From Roseomonas sp. (GTDB lineage Bacteria; Pseudomonadota; Alphaproteobacteria; Acetobacterales; Acetobacteraceae), in assembly GCA_020249285.1 (NCBI GenBank), contig JADCFX010000025.1, positions 1 to 64,000 of the forward strand: a stretch of DNA of 64,000 nucleotides, written 5' to 3'. The notes below the pieces were generated by a model. The model saw only the letters and a program-made list of their open reading frames with translations, did not search any database and had not been told where the DNA came from. Below, piece after piece: positions 9,637 to 18,410 of the stretch. The position numbers and the translations under genes were made by a program. The first letter of the stretch is position 1; each line of letters opens with the position of its first letter.

Positions 9637-10837
9637 GGCGCGCGTCGCTTTAGCGCTTTTCCTGCTGGCGCTGCCCGGCCTTGCCCTTGCGCAGCCTTCG
9701 CGTGAGGCGCTGGAAGAAGCCCGCCGCGTTGGCGCCGCAAGCCGTGCCGCCGCCGAAGCCGCCGCACGCGAAGCCGAAGCGGCTGCGACTGAGGAAAGCG
9801 GCCTCGCGCGCCAGCGCGTTGCCATGGCAGCGCGGGTGCAGGAAGCCGAACGCATATTGGATGAGGCGCAGCAGCGCCAAGCTGCGGCGGCAGCGGCGGC
9901 GGCAAAGGCTTTTGCAGAAGCGGCCAACCGCGCCGCGGCCTTGGCGCCCATGATGCCGGCCATGCGTCGGCTCGCCATTTGGCCAACGGAAACCTTGCTC
10001 GCCCAACCCGCCGCGCCGGATGAAGCGCTGCGCGGGCTTTTGGTCTTGCAGGGCATGGCCCGCCAAATCCGCGCCGAGGCGGAGGATCTGCGCCTGGCCA
10101 ATGCCGAAGCCGAACGCCGCGCGCGCATCGCCGCCGCGGAAGCAACCGTGGTGGCGGCGGCTGAGGCGGAGCTCCGCCAGGCAGCCACGGCATTGGATGA
10201 GGAAATCACTGAGACCCGGCTGCGCGAACGCGAAGCCCGCGCCACCCAAAGGGCCGAGGCTGCGCGCGCGCAGGAAGCACTCGCCCGCGCCAATGATCTC
10301 CAGGAAATGCTGACCGCCCTGGAACGCGAACAGGCGCGCCAGGCGGCGCTGGCAGCGGCGCGGGCGCGGCAGGAAGAACAAGCACGGGTGCGGGAAGAAG
10401 CGCGCCAACTGCGCCCGGCAACCCAGGTGGCGGCACCCCAACCCTCAGCGCCCCTGCCCGAATCGGCCCGCCCCACCCCGGTGCATGGGCGCGTCAGCAT
10501 AGCCTTTGGTCAGCGCGGGGAAGCCGGGCCCGCGCGCGGGGTCAGTTTTGCGGCCGCGTCCGGGGCGCGGGTGGTCAGCCCCTGCGCGGGGCGCGCGGTT
10601 TTCGCCGGCCCCTTCCGGCGCTTTGGGCAGATTGTGATCCTGGAATGCGGCCCTGGGCTGCATTTGGTCCTGGCCGGGTTCGAGCAACTGGACACGGAAG
10701 CGGGTGCGGCGCTGCTGGCCGGCGAAGCGCTCGGCCGGCTGGGCGCCGGGCCGGATGGGCGTGCTGCGCTGTATGTTGAGCTGCGCCGCAATGGGCAGGT
10801 GGTGGACCCAATGCCCTGGCTTGGCGGGGCCGAATAG
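9629..10837 (+). CDS. EnvC-like murein hydrolase activator with degenerate LytM domain
   Basis: The 402-residue protein has a signal peptide (about residues 4-21, cut after LALA), a long Ala/Glu/Arg-rich coiled coil (about 25-270) and a C-terminal LytM/M23 domain (about 285-398). EnvC-type proteins do not cut peptidoglycan but activate amidases at the septum. The domain has lost the zinc-site residues: the HxxxD position reads GVSFAAASG, and the usual HxH motif reads ALYVELR. That fits an activator. The TTG start overlaps the gpmI stop by eight bases, which suggests coupling. Confidence 0.88.
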   Translation: MDKARVALALFLLALPGLALAQPSREALEEARRVGAASRAAAEAAAREAEAAATEESGLARQRVAMAARVQEAERILDEAQQRQAAAAAAAAKAFAEAANRAAALAPMMPAMRRLAIWPTETLLAQPAAPDEALRGLLVLQGMARQIRAEAEDLRLANAEAERRARIAAAEATVVAAAEAELRQAATALDEEITETRLREREARATQRAEAARAQEALARANDLQEMLTALEREQARQAALAAARARQEEQARVREEARQLRPATQVAAPQPSAPLPESARPTPVHGRVSIAFGQRGEAGPARGVSFAAASGARVVSPCAGRAVFAGPFRRFGQIVILECGPGLHLVLAGFEQLDTEAGAALLAGEALGRLGAGPDGRAALYVELRRNGQVVDPMPWLGGAE

Positions 10838-10955
10838 CCGCCTGTGTGATTTTTCGCGGGCAAAATGCGTTCTGCGCTCGCGCAAAGCCCTATGAACGCC
10901 TATCTTACGCGGGGGTGTTTCGGCTTAGGCCGAGTGATGAAAAGGATTGCGGCGC

Positions 10956-12326
10956 ATGAAGCGCGGAATTTTGCGTTATGCGGGGATTGGCGCGGCCTTT
11001 GCCGCCGGCGTGGTGGTGGGCCCCATGGTCGCTGCCTGGGCACAGGAAGGCAGCCGGGCTGAGACCTATCGGCTGCTGAACCTGTTTGGCGATGTGTTCG
11101 AAAGGGTGCGCGCCGAATATGTGGAGCCGGTCAATGACCGGGACGCGATCGAAAACGCGATCCAGGGCATGCTGTCCAGCCTTGACCCGCATTCATCCTA
11201 TTTGAACCAGCGCAGCTTCCGCGACATGCAAACCCAGACCCGCGGTGAATTCGGCGGGCTTGGGATCGAAGTGACGCAGGAAGGCGGCTATATCAAGGTG
11301 ATCAGCCCAATTGATGAAACCCCTGCGGCGCGCGCTGGGGTCCGGCCGGGTGACTTCATCACGCATTTGAATGGCACTTCCGTGCAGGGCCTGACGCTGC
11401 AGGAGGCCGTGGAACAGATGCGCGGCCAGCGCAACACGCAGATAAGGCTCACCATTCGTCGCCAGGGCACGGAACGGCCGATTGAACTGACGCTGACGCG
11501 TGATGTCATTCGCCCGCAAGTGGTGCGCTTCCGGCTGGAAGATGGCAATCTGGGCTATGTGCGGATCACTTCCTTCAACGAACAGACGGAAGCGGGGCTG
11601 CGCCGGGCGGTGCAGCAATTGAAGCAGCAGGCGCAAGGCGGGCTTAAGGGATTGATCCTCGATTTGCGCAATAATCCGGGCGGGTTGCTTGATCAGGCCG
11701 TGCAGGTCACCGATGATTTCCTGACGCAGGGGGAAATTGTTTCCACCCGCGCGCGCCGGACGGAAGATGCGCAGCGCTGGAATGCCAAGGCGGGCGATAT
11801 CGCGGATGGGCTGCCGATTGTGGTGCTGATCAATGGCGGCAGCGCGAGTGCGAGTGAAATCGTCGCTGGCGCTTTGCAGGATCATCGCCGCGCGGTGGTG
11901 GTTGGCGTGAAATCCTTCGGCAAGGGCAGCGTGCAAACCGTGATGCCCGTGCCCGGCCACGGCGCCATCCGGCTGACCACGGCGCGCTACTATACGCCAT
12001 CGGGCCGGTCCATCCAGGGCACGGGGATTGAACCCGATATCGAAGTGCTGGCAACGCGGGAAGAAACCCGCGCCGCCCAGCAGCCTCGTGATAGGGAAGC
12101 GGATTTGCGCCGATCGCTGCGCAATGAAACCCAGGCGGAAACCCGCGCGCCGATCCCACCGCCGCCGCTTAATCTGCCGGCGGGCCTGGTGGAACGCGTG
12201 GCGCGCCAACCAGCGGAAGGCGCCCCGGCCTTTGATCCGACCAAGCCGGAAACGGATCATCAACTTCAACAGGCTTTAATGCTGTTGCGCGGCATGGCTT
12301 CGGCGCCACGCGGCGGGCAACGCTGA
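10956..12326 (+). CDS. ctpA: S41 family C-terminal processing peptidase
   Basis: CtpA-type serine proteases act in the periplasm on protein C-termini, including cell-wall hydrolases and lipoproteins. The 456-residue protein has an uncleaved or cleavable N-terminal signal, a PDZ domain (about residues 80-155, with GGLGIEV) and the S41 catalytic core. The core includes LRNNPGG, the nucleophile in GGSASASEIVAGAL, and the Lys in KSFGKGSVQT. AAGGA nine bases before the ATG at 10956 sets the start; the TTG at 10947 is too close to it. The small hairpin TCGGC-TTAG-GCCGA at 10920-10933 lies in its leader. Confidence 0.95.
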   Translation: MKRGILRYAGIGAAFAAGVVVGPMVAAWAQEGSRAETYRLLNLFGDVFERVRAEYVEPVNDRDAIENAIQGMLSSLDPHSSYLNQRSFRDMQTQTRGEFGGLGIEVTQEGGYIKVISPIDETPAARAGVRPGDFITHLNGTSVQGLTLQEAVEQMRGQRNTQIRLTIRRQGTERPIELTLTRDVIRPQVVRFRLEDGNLGYVRITSFNEQTEAGLRRAVQQLKQQAQGGLKGLILDLRNNPGGLLDQAVQVTDDFLTQGEIVSTRARRTEDAQRWNAKAGDIADGLPIVVLINGGSASASEIVAGALQDHRRAVVVGVKSFGKGSVQTVMPVPGHGAIRLTTARYYTPSGRSIQGTGIEPDIEVLATREETRAAQQPRDREADLRRSLRNETQAETRAPIPPPPLNLPAGLVERVARQPAEGAPAFDPTKPETDHQLQQALMLLRGMASAPRGGQR

Positions 12327-12333
12327 GGATGTG

Positions 12334-13560
12334 ATGGCAGAAAGATTGCCGCGCCGGGTTATCGCCGGCTGGCGCGGGCTTGGCCTGTTCTGGGTGTTGG
12401 TGTTGCTGTTATTGGGCGGCGGCGCGCTTTTGCTTGATAACCTAGGCCCGCCCACGCCGCACGAAACCGTGGCTGAGGCTCCGCAAGCGCAGGAACCTTC
12501 GACATCGGTGCCTGCCGCAGAAGAAGCGGCCACGCCGCCAGCGCCCGTGGCCGAAACCCCGGTCCCGTCGCCAGCGACGCCTGAGCCTGCTCCAGCCCTG
12601 GCGCCAGCCCAGGCGGCGACACCAGTGCCGGCAGCCACGGACCCTCCGCCTTCAGCAGCCGAGGCATCCGCGCAAACGCCGGCCGCTCCGGCGCCGCCGC
12701 CGCTTGATGTGCCTGTCATGGCCCCCGATTTCCCCGCCGCACGGCCCATCCCCGCGCCTGATCCTGCCCTGCTGGAACAAGGGCGCTTTGGGGCACTGCC
12801 GCGCGTGGGGCCAGATGGCCGCACCTCCATCCGTGCCTATGCCGGGCAATTTGACCGGCAGGATACGCGCCCGCGTGTGGGCATTATCGTGGCCGATCTC
12901 GGCATTTCCAATGCGCAAACGGAAGACGCGATCCGCCGCCTGCCGCCTGCCGTGACCTTCGCCATTTCGCCCTATGCGCCGCGCGCGGCCCAGGTGGCGG
13001 AACGGCTGCGCGCCAAGGGGGCTGAAACGCTGATCGGCCTGCCGCTGGAACCTGCCGGCTATCCGTTGAATGACCCTGGCAATCGCGCCTTGCTGACGGG
13101 GCGGTCGGCGCCGGAAAACATGGCCAATCTGGAATGGGTTCTGTCGCGCTTCCCGGGTTATGTCGGCACCATCGGCGTGGTGGGCGGCATGCGCGGCGAA
13201 CGCTTTGCCGCCATGGAGCAAAGCTATCTGGCGCTGCAGGAATCGCTCCGTAATCGTGGCCTGCTGTTTGTGGATGCCCGCCCGGGCGTTGCCGGGCCGG
13301 GCCGGGCCTGGGGCCGTTCAGTGGATGTGATCCTGGATGAACCGGCAACCCGCACCGAAATCGAACGGCGCCTTGGTGAGTTGGAGACGATTGCCAAGGC
13401 GCGCGGTTCCGCGCTTGGCCTCGCACATGCCGCGACACCGGTGGTGGTGGATCGGCTGGTGGCCTGGGCGGCAGGGCTTGAACGCCGCGGTTTGGCGCTG
13501 GCGCCCATTTCGGTGCTGATCCGCCGCCCGCCGGAGGCAGCGGAAACCCGCACGCAATGA
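12334..13560 (+). CDS. Divergent polysaccharide deacetylase (YibQ-like)
   Basis: The 408-residue protein has one N-terminal membrane helix (about residues 14-32), a Pro/Ala-rich linker to about residue 130 and a periplasmic domain beginning with PRVGIIVADLGI. The domain contains TFAISPYAP, LIGLPLEP and GTIGVVGGMRGERF, which match the divergent polysaccharide deacetylase family (DUF610/YibQ). The canonical deacetylase zinc motif is not evident, as in the family. In Proteobacteria it lies next to envC and ctpA, as here, which suggests a role in envelope maintenance. GAGGA overlaps the ctpA stop, just before the ATG. Confidence 0.9.
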   Translation: MAERLPRRVIAGWRGLGLFWVLVLLLLGGGALLLDNLGPPTPHETVAEAPQAQEPSTSVPAAEEAATPPAPVAETPVPSPATPEPAPALAPAQAATPVPAATDPPPSAAEASAQTPAAPAPPPLDVPVMAPDFPAARPIPAPDPALLEQGRFGALPRVGPDGRTSIRAYAGQFDRQDTRPRVGIIVADLGISNAQTEDAIRRLPPAVTFAISPYAPRAAQVAERLRAKGAETLIGLPLEPAGYPLNDPGNRALLTGRSAPENMANLEWVLSRFPGYVGTIGVVGGMRGERFAAMEQSYLALQESLRNRGLLFVDARPGVAGPGRAWGRSVDVILDEPATRTEIERRLGELETIAKARGSALGLAHAATPVVVDRLVAWAAGLERRGLALAPISVLIRRPPEAAETRTQ

Positions 13561-14036
13561 CACTACCCTATCGGGATAATGTCGGCGCGCTGTTGTTCAA
13601 TGCGGTGGGCCAGGTGCTGGTGGCGCGGCGCGCTGATCTGCCCAATGCGGAAGGCGCGGCTGGCGGCTGGCAATTGCCCCAAGGCGGGATGGATGCGGGC
13701 GAGGACCCCGCCATCGCCATCTTCCGCGAATTGGAGGAGGAAATCGGCACCGCCAAGGCCGAGATCCTGGCCGAACATCCGCACTGGCTGTTCTACGATC
13801 TGCCGACGGAGTTGCTCGGCAAGGCGCTTGGCGGCAAGTATCGTGGGCAAAGGCAGAAATGGTTCGCGCTGCGCTTTTTGGGTGATGATTCCGACATCCG
13901 GCTTGATCTTGATCCGCACCCGGAATTCGATGCTTGGCGCTGGGCGCAGCTTGGCGAATTGCCGGCGCTGGCGGTGGCATTCAAACGCGCGATTTATGAG
14001 GATTTGGCGCGGGAATTCGCGCGGTTTGGGGCGTAA
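13557..14036 (+). CDS. rppH: RNA pyrophosphohydrolase
   Basis: RppH removes pyrophosphate from 5'-triphosphorylated mRNA and so starts 5'-end-dependent decay. The 159-residue protein has the Nudix box GGMDAGEDPAIAIFRELEEEIG (about residues 40-62) and the family's N-terminal YRDNVGALLFN and C-terminal FDAWRWAQ blocks. The PQGG preceding the box is typical of RppH. Its ATG overlaps the stop of the deacetylase-like gene (ATGA), so it is probably the last gene of the envelope operon. Confidence 0.95.
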   Translation: MTLPYRDNVGALLFNAVGQVLVARRADLPNAEGAAGGWQLPQGGMDAGEDPAIAIFRELEEEIGTAKAEILAEHPHWLFYDLPTELLGKALGGKYRGQRQKWFALRFLGDDSDIRLDLDPHPEFDAWRWAQLGELPALAVAFKRAIYEDLAREFARFGA

Positions 14037-14063
14037 AATTTCGGCGTGCCCCTGCGCCGCCCA

Positions 14064-16091
14064 TCACGCCCCAACCAGCCCGCGCTTGCGCAGCAACGCC
14101 TCCACCTGCGGCGGGCGGCCGCGAAAGGCAGTGTAAAGCGTCATGGGGTCCGCCGTATCGCCAGCCTCAAAAATGCTCTTGAGCCGCGCGGCGAGTTCGG
14201 GTTGGAAGGGATTGCCCGCTTCCTCAAAGGCTTGGAAGCCGTCGGCATCCAGTACTTCGGCCCAAAGATAGAAGTAGTACCCCGCCGCATAGCCATCGCC
14301 GGAGAACAAATGGCCGAAATGGATCGGACGGTGGCGCAGCGCCATGCCCTCAGGCATGCCGATCTCAGTCAGGAAGGCGGCTTCAAATTCTGCCAGACTC
14401 AGGTCTTCCGGCGCCGTATGCCGATGCAGTGCCAGGTCAATCAAGGCGCAAGACAGATACTCCACCATCGCGAAACCCTGCCCATCATTGCGCGCGGCCA
14501 GCACGCGGGCGAGCAGCGCCTCATCCAGGGCTTCGCCGGTTTCATGATGCCGCGCATGGGTTTGCAGTGTCTCCGGCAGGCTCAGCCAGTTTTCCATGAC
14601 CTGAGATGGGAATTCGACAAAATCGCCAAGCACCGCCGTACCCGATTGTGATGGATAGCGCGCGCGGCTCATCAGCCCATGCAGCGCATGGCCGAATTCA
14701 TGAAACAGCGTGCGCGCCTCATCAAAGGAAAGCAGCGTTGGCGTGGCGCGGGCCAGGTTATTGTTGTTGATGATGATGGGCGCGGTGCCATCGCCCAGGC
14801 CATCGGCCACGCGAAAGCTGCTCATCCAGGCGCCGGAGCGTTTGCCGGGGCGGGCGTAGTTATCAAGCAGCAATAGCCCGACATGCTTGCCCGCTTCATC
14901 AAGCGCTTCAAAGCCGCGCAGATCCGCATGGTAGCGCGGAATATCGGCGCGTTCTTCGAAGACAAGACCAAACAAGCGCCGTGCGGTATCAAAAAGGGCA
15001 CGCAACATGGCTTCTAATTCAAAATGCGGCTTCAGCGCGGCGCCATCGAAATTATGCTTCGCTTGCCGCGCCCGTTCCGCCCAATAGCGCCAATCCCAGG
15101 GCTCAATCGCGCCATGATGGCCGGCGGTGCGGGCGAATGCTTCAAGCTCGGCCTTTTCAATCGCGATGCGCCGCTTGGCCGGTTCCCAACAGGCGCGGAG
15201 CAATGCCTCAGCCGCATCGGGGGAGCCCGCCATGGTATCGCGCAGGCGAAAGGTTGCGAAATCCGCCTCCCCCAGCAATTGCGCGCGTTCGCGCCGCAGC
15301 ATCAGGATTTCGCGGATCAAAGGCGCATTCTCTCGCCCTTCTGTCAGCGCGCCACGCGCCGCAAAGCCGCGCCAGAGTTTTTCGCGCAAATCGCGGCGGG
15401 CGGAGAAGGTCAGGAAGGGCTCGGCAGAGGAACGCGACAGGGTGAAGACATAGCCATCAAGGCCAGCCGCTGCCGCCGCTTCCCGCGCGGCACCGCGGGC
15501 GAAATCGGGCAGGCCATCCAGATCGGCATTGGTCAGCACCATGCGCCATTCATTCTCATCGGCCAGCACATTCTGCCCGAAATTGGTGTGCAGCGTGGCG
15601 AGGCGCGTGGAGATTTCCGAAAGCCGCGCGCGTGCCTTGGGATCAAGCCCCGCGCCGGCGCGCGTCAGGCGCAGATAAAGCCGTTCCAGCAGGCGGCGCT
15701 GATCGGCGGCAAGGTGCAGGCTATCGCGCTGTTCATGGAGCGCGGAGACGCGCTGGAAAATCGCCGGGTCAAGCGCGATGGCCATGCGATGCGCGGCAAG
15801 CTTGGGCGCGATGTCGCGTTCCACCTGTTGCAATGCGTCAGTTGCGTGGCTCGCCGCCAGGTTGAAGAAGGTGGCGCCGATGCGGCTGAGCAGCCTTCCA
15901 GCGCCTTCCAGAGCTTCAATGGTATTGGCGAAGCTGGGGGCTGCCGGGTTGGCGCCAATCGCAGCGACTTCCGCCCGATGCGCCGCCATGGCGGCATCGA
16001 AGGCGGGCGGGAAATGGCCGGGCGCTATCGCCGCAAAGGGCGGCAGGCCGAAGGGGGTGGTCCAGGGGGTCAGCAGCGGGTTTTCAGTCAT
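14064..16091 (-). CDS. M3 family oligopeptidase (PrlC/Dcp-like)
   Basis: This is a cytoplasmic zinc metallopeptidase that degrades short peptides, including cleaved signal peptides. The 675-residue protein has the zinc motif HEFGH at about 464-468 with the downstream glutamate region, and the M3A C-terminal signature GYYFYLWAEVLDADGF. The frame is open to 16334, but the ATG at 16091 begins the normal oligopeptidase N-terminus (MTENPLLTPW). Length and motif order match oligopeptidase A/Dcp; the choice between them is not certain. It is convergent with rppH. Confidence 0.93.
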   Translation of the reverse strand: MTENPLLTPWTTPFGLPPFAAIAPGHFPPAFDAAMAAHRAEVAAIGANPAAPSFANTIEALEGAGRLLSRIGATFFNLAASHATDALQQVERDIAPKLAAHRMAIALDPAIFQRVSALHEQRDSLHLAADQRRLLERLYLRLTRAGAGLDPKARARLSEISTRLATLHTNFGQNVLADENEWRMVLTNADLDGLPDFARGAAREAAAAAGLDGYVFTLSRSSAEPFLTFSARRDLREKLWRGFAARGALTEGRENAPLIREILMLRRERAQLLGEADFATFRLRDTMAGSPDAAEALLRACWEPAKRRIAIEKAELEAFARTAGHHGAIEPWDWRYWAERARQAKHNFDGAALKPHFELEAMLRALFDTARRLFGLVFEERADIPRYHADLRGFEALDEAGKHVGLLLLDNYARPGKRSGAWMSSFRVADGLGDGTAPIIINNNNLARATPTLLSFDEARTLFHEFGHALHGLMSRARYPSQSGTAVLGDFVEFPSQVMENWLSLPETLQTHARHHETGEALDEALLARVLAARNDGQGFAMVEYLSCALIDLALHRHTAPEDLSLAEFEAAFLTEIGMPEGMALRHRPIHFGHLFSGDGYAAGYYFYLWAEVLDADGFQAFEEAGNPFQPELAARLKSIFEAGDTADPMTLYTAFRGRPPQVEALLRKRGLVGA

Positions 16092-16203
16092 GCGGCAAAG
16101 ATTGGGGCGGCAGGGCGGCGGCGTCGAGGCCCTTTGGCTATTTTCCGCAGGCCGGGCTTCGGTTAGAAGACGCACATCATTAGATGAACATACAATAGGC
16201 CGT

Positions 16204-16221
16204 CCGCCCTGCATGGGGCGG
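16204..16221 (+). other. Small hairpin in the leader of the first Bug receptor gene
   Basis: CCGCCC and GGGCGG form a perfect 6-base stem with a TGCATG loop, ending just before the AGGGAG ribosome-binding site. A similar stem with a 6-base loop lies in the same place before the dctP-like gene (35797-35814). It may shape translation of a highly expressed binding protein or be chance in GC-rich DNA. Confidence 0.3.
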
Positions 16222-16243
16222 CGCAAACAGGGAGAAAAACAAC

Positions 16244-17218
16244 ATGATGCAACGGCGCATGGCCTTGAGCCTGGCTTTGGCGGCTGGGCTTGCCCCGAAT
16301 GTGGCGCGCGCCCAAGGCGCTTGGCGCCCCTCACGCCCGGTGCGGCTGGTGGTGCCCTTCGCCCCTGGCGGTTCCAATGACATTGTCGGGCGCATCGTCG
16401 CAGAAGCGGCGGGCAATATTTTGGGCCAGCCGGTGGTGGTTGAAAACCGCGCCGGCGCAGGTAGCGTGATTGGCGCTGAAAATGTCGCGCGGTCCCCGGC
16501 GGATGGTTATTCCGTGCTGATCAATAGCGCCCATGCTTCCGTGCCGGCGCTGGTTTCTCGCGTGCCTTATGACACCATCAATGATTTTGTCGGCATCGCC
16601 GTTGCGGGTTTCTCTCCGCATGTGCTGGTGGCAAATCCGCGTACGCCGGTGACGAGTGCCGCAGAATTGATTGCGCTGCTGCGTACCAATCCAGGCAGGT
16701 TCAACTTCGCGTCAGCCGGCATCGGCAGCGGCGTGCATTTGGCGGGTGAGATTTTCCGCGGCATCAGCGCCGCACAATTCGAAATGGTGCATTACCGTGG
16801 CGGCGGACCCGGTGTGGCCGCGCTGGTGAGTGGTGAGGCGCAATTCGGCACGCCCACCATGGCGTCCTCCCTCGGTCAAATCCGTGGCGGAGCGATCCGC
16901 GCCTTGGCGGTGGCTTCCAGCCAGCGCAGCCCGGCTTTGCCGGATGTGCCAAGCGCGACGGAGGCCGGCATTCCTGGCTTTATCTTCGAGGAGTTCTTCC
17001 CTGTGCTGGCCCCGGCGGGTACGCCACCTGCGGCGGTAGCGGCTTTGGGCGCGGCCTTCCGCACCGCCATTCAGCAAAGCGCGCCGCGGCTGAATGAATT
17101 GGCCGGCGTGGTGCCGCGCGCGGGCTATGATACGCCCGAACAGGTGATGAATCTGGTGCGCGAAGGGGTGAAGACCTACACGGATGTGCTGCGCGCTGCG
17201 GGTGTGAGGCCGGAATAA
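16244..17218 (+). CDS. Bug/TctC family tripartite tricarboxylate transporter substrate-binding protein
   Basis: The 324-residue protein is an extracytoplasmic solute receptor of the Bug family, which usually bind carboxylates. It has a signal peptide (about residues 1-26) and the family motifs VRLVVPFAPGGSNDIVGRIVA, VENRAGAGSVIG, the PADGY segment and VHYRGGGPGVAAL. No TctA/TctB membrane partner is nearby. The start has AGGGAG upstream. A second Bug gene and a thiolase gene follow on the same strand, which suggests a receptor for a compound degraded by beta-oxidation-like steps; that is inference. Confidence 0.92.
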   Translation: MMQRRMALSLALAAGLAPNVARAQGAWRPSRPVRLVVPFAPGGSNDIVGRIVAEAAGNILGQPVVVENRAGAGSVIGAENVARSPADGYSVLINSAHASVPALVSRVPYDTINDFVGIAVAGFSPHVLVANPRTPVTSAAELIALLRTNPGRFNFASAGIGSGVHLAGEIFRGISAAQFEMVHYRGGGPGVAALVSGEAQFGTPTMASSLGQIRGGAIRALAVASSQRSPALPDVPSATEAGIPGFIFEEFFPVLAPAGTPPAAVAALGAAFRTAIQQSAPRLNELAGVVPRAGYDTPEQVMNLVREGVKTYTDVLRAAGVRPE

Positions 17219-17235
17219 GCGGCTCTACGGGCTTC

Positions 17236-17260
17236 GGCGCGCCCCGTGTTGGGGCGTGCC
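17236..17260 (+). terminator. Hairpin terminator candidate after the first Bug gene
   Basis: GGCGCGCCCC (17236-17245) pairs with GGGGCGTGCC (17251-17260) around a GTGTT loop: ten pairs, one of them G-U in RNA. No clear T tract follows, so it is a weak intrinsic terminator at best. It separates the two adjacent Bug receptor genes. Confidence 0.45.
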
Positions 17261-17276
17261 TACCCCCAATAATATA

Positions 17277-17304
17277 TTGACGCTTCCCCCCGCCGCCCCA
17301 TAGG
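17277..17304 (+). promoter_or_regulatory. Predicted promoter of the second Bug gene
   Basis: TTGACG (17277-17282) and CATAGG (17299-17304) are 16 bases apart, the same arrangement as the hrcA promoter in this window. It lies between the hairpin at 17236 and the GGAGGG ribosome-binding site of the gene at 17341. Confidence 0.4.
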
Positions 17305-17340
17305 CTTTCCGAAAATCAAGAACTTCGATGGAGGGAAGCA

Positions 17341-18318
17341 ATGTTCGGGAAAGTCAAACGCCGTCATCTTCTGTTGGGCGGTATCGGCGCTACGCTACCG
17401 CTACCTGCGCTCGCGCAATCAGATTATCCAAGCCGTCCCATTCGTGTCGTGATCGGCTTCCCGCCCGGAGGGGGCGTGGATACGATCGGGCGACCAACCT
17501 TCCAACGCCTCAGCCAAAGGCTGGGTCAGCAGGTGGCGATTGATAATCGCGGCGGCAATAACGGCAATATTGCGATGGATCACGTGACCAAATCGCCCGC
17601 CGATGGCTATACCTTGTTCTTCGGCAATGTCGGCAATTACACGACGCAAGCGCTGTTTCCCAATCCTGGCTTTGATACGCTGCGCGATTTTGCCTTTATC
17701 AACCGTGTCACGCTTGGGCCCCTTGCCATCGCTGTGCCCGCGGATTTTCCGGCGCGCACATTGCAGGAATTGCTGGATATCGCACGCCGCCGGCCCGGCG
17801 AATTGAATTTCGGTTCTGGTGGTTCGGGCGGTGTGCCGCATTTCGCCTTTGAGATTCTGGTGCGTCGCACTGGCGTGGATATTGTCCATGTGCCCTATCG
17901 TGGCAGCGGCCCGGCCTTGCAGGATTTGCTGGGCGGGCGCGTGCAAATGATGGTGGATGGCTATGGGCTGATGCGCGGCGCGCATGAGGCTGGGCGCATC
18001 CGCGTGCTCGCCATGACATCGCGCCAACGGCATCCCAATTTGCCCGATGTGCCAACGGTGGATGAAGCAGGGGTGCCTGGCTATGAATTCGTTTCCTGGA
18101 CGGCGCTTGCAGCGCCGGCGGCAACCCCGCCCGCCATTCTGCGGCGCCTGGAAGATGCCATGCGCTGGACCATGGAGAATACTGATCTGCCGCAAACGCT
18201 GCTCGGGTTCGGAACCTTCCCTGCTTTCGCGCCCGGGGTCGAAGTGCGCGAGACCTTGGTGAAGGATCGCGAAACCTGGACCCGCATCGCGCGGGAGGCG
18301 AATATCCGCGCCGACTGA
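17341..18318 (+). CDS. Bug/TctC family substrate-binding protein
   Basis: The 325-residue protein has an N-terminal signal (RRHLLLGGIGATLPLPALAQ), then IRVVIGFPPGGGVDTIGR, DNRGGNNGNIA, KSPADGYTLFFG and VHVPYRGSGPALQDLL, all Bug hallmarks. An RR pair opens the signal peptide, but a Tat signal is not clear. A strong GGAGGG precedes the ATG. It is diverged from the upstream Bug gene rather than a recent duplicate, and probably has its own promoter at 17277-17304. It may belong with the thiolase gene downstream. Confidence 0.92.
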   Translation: MFGKVKRRHLLLGGIGATLPLPALAQSDYPSRPIRVVIGFPPGGGVDTIGRPTFQRLSQRLGQQVAIDNRGGNNGNIAMDHVTKSPADGYTLFFGNVGNYTTQALFPNPGFDTLRDFAFINRVTLGPLAIAVPADFPARTLQELLDIARRRPGELNFGSGGSGGVPHFAFEILVRRTGVDIVHVPYRGSGPALQDLLGGRVQMMVDGYGLMRGAHEAGRIRVLAMTSRQRHPNLPDVPTVDEAGVPGYEFVSWTALAAPAATPPAILRRLEDAMRWTMENTDLPQTLLGFGTFPAFAPGVEVRETLVKDRETWTRIAREANIRAD

Positions 18319-18410
18319 ATTGGCAAGATAGGCTTTCCGCGAGATGATGGCGCGCGTAACGCGTGGCCCTAAGCGCTTGGTCGCGCCATCAGGATTGAGG
18401 AAACGAAACC

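Noticed and set aside
11193..12269. A 358-residue minus-strand frame
   Set aside because: It is a shadow of ctpA, which has conserved PDZ and S41 motifs.
15024..16166. A 380-residue plus-strand frame
   Set aside because: It is antisense to the M3 oligopeptidase, whose zinc motif and length are intact.
16244..18318. A tandem duplication of Bug genes
   Set aside because: The two proteins differ throughout beyond family motifs, so it is an old pair rather than a recent copy.
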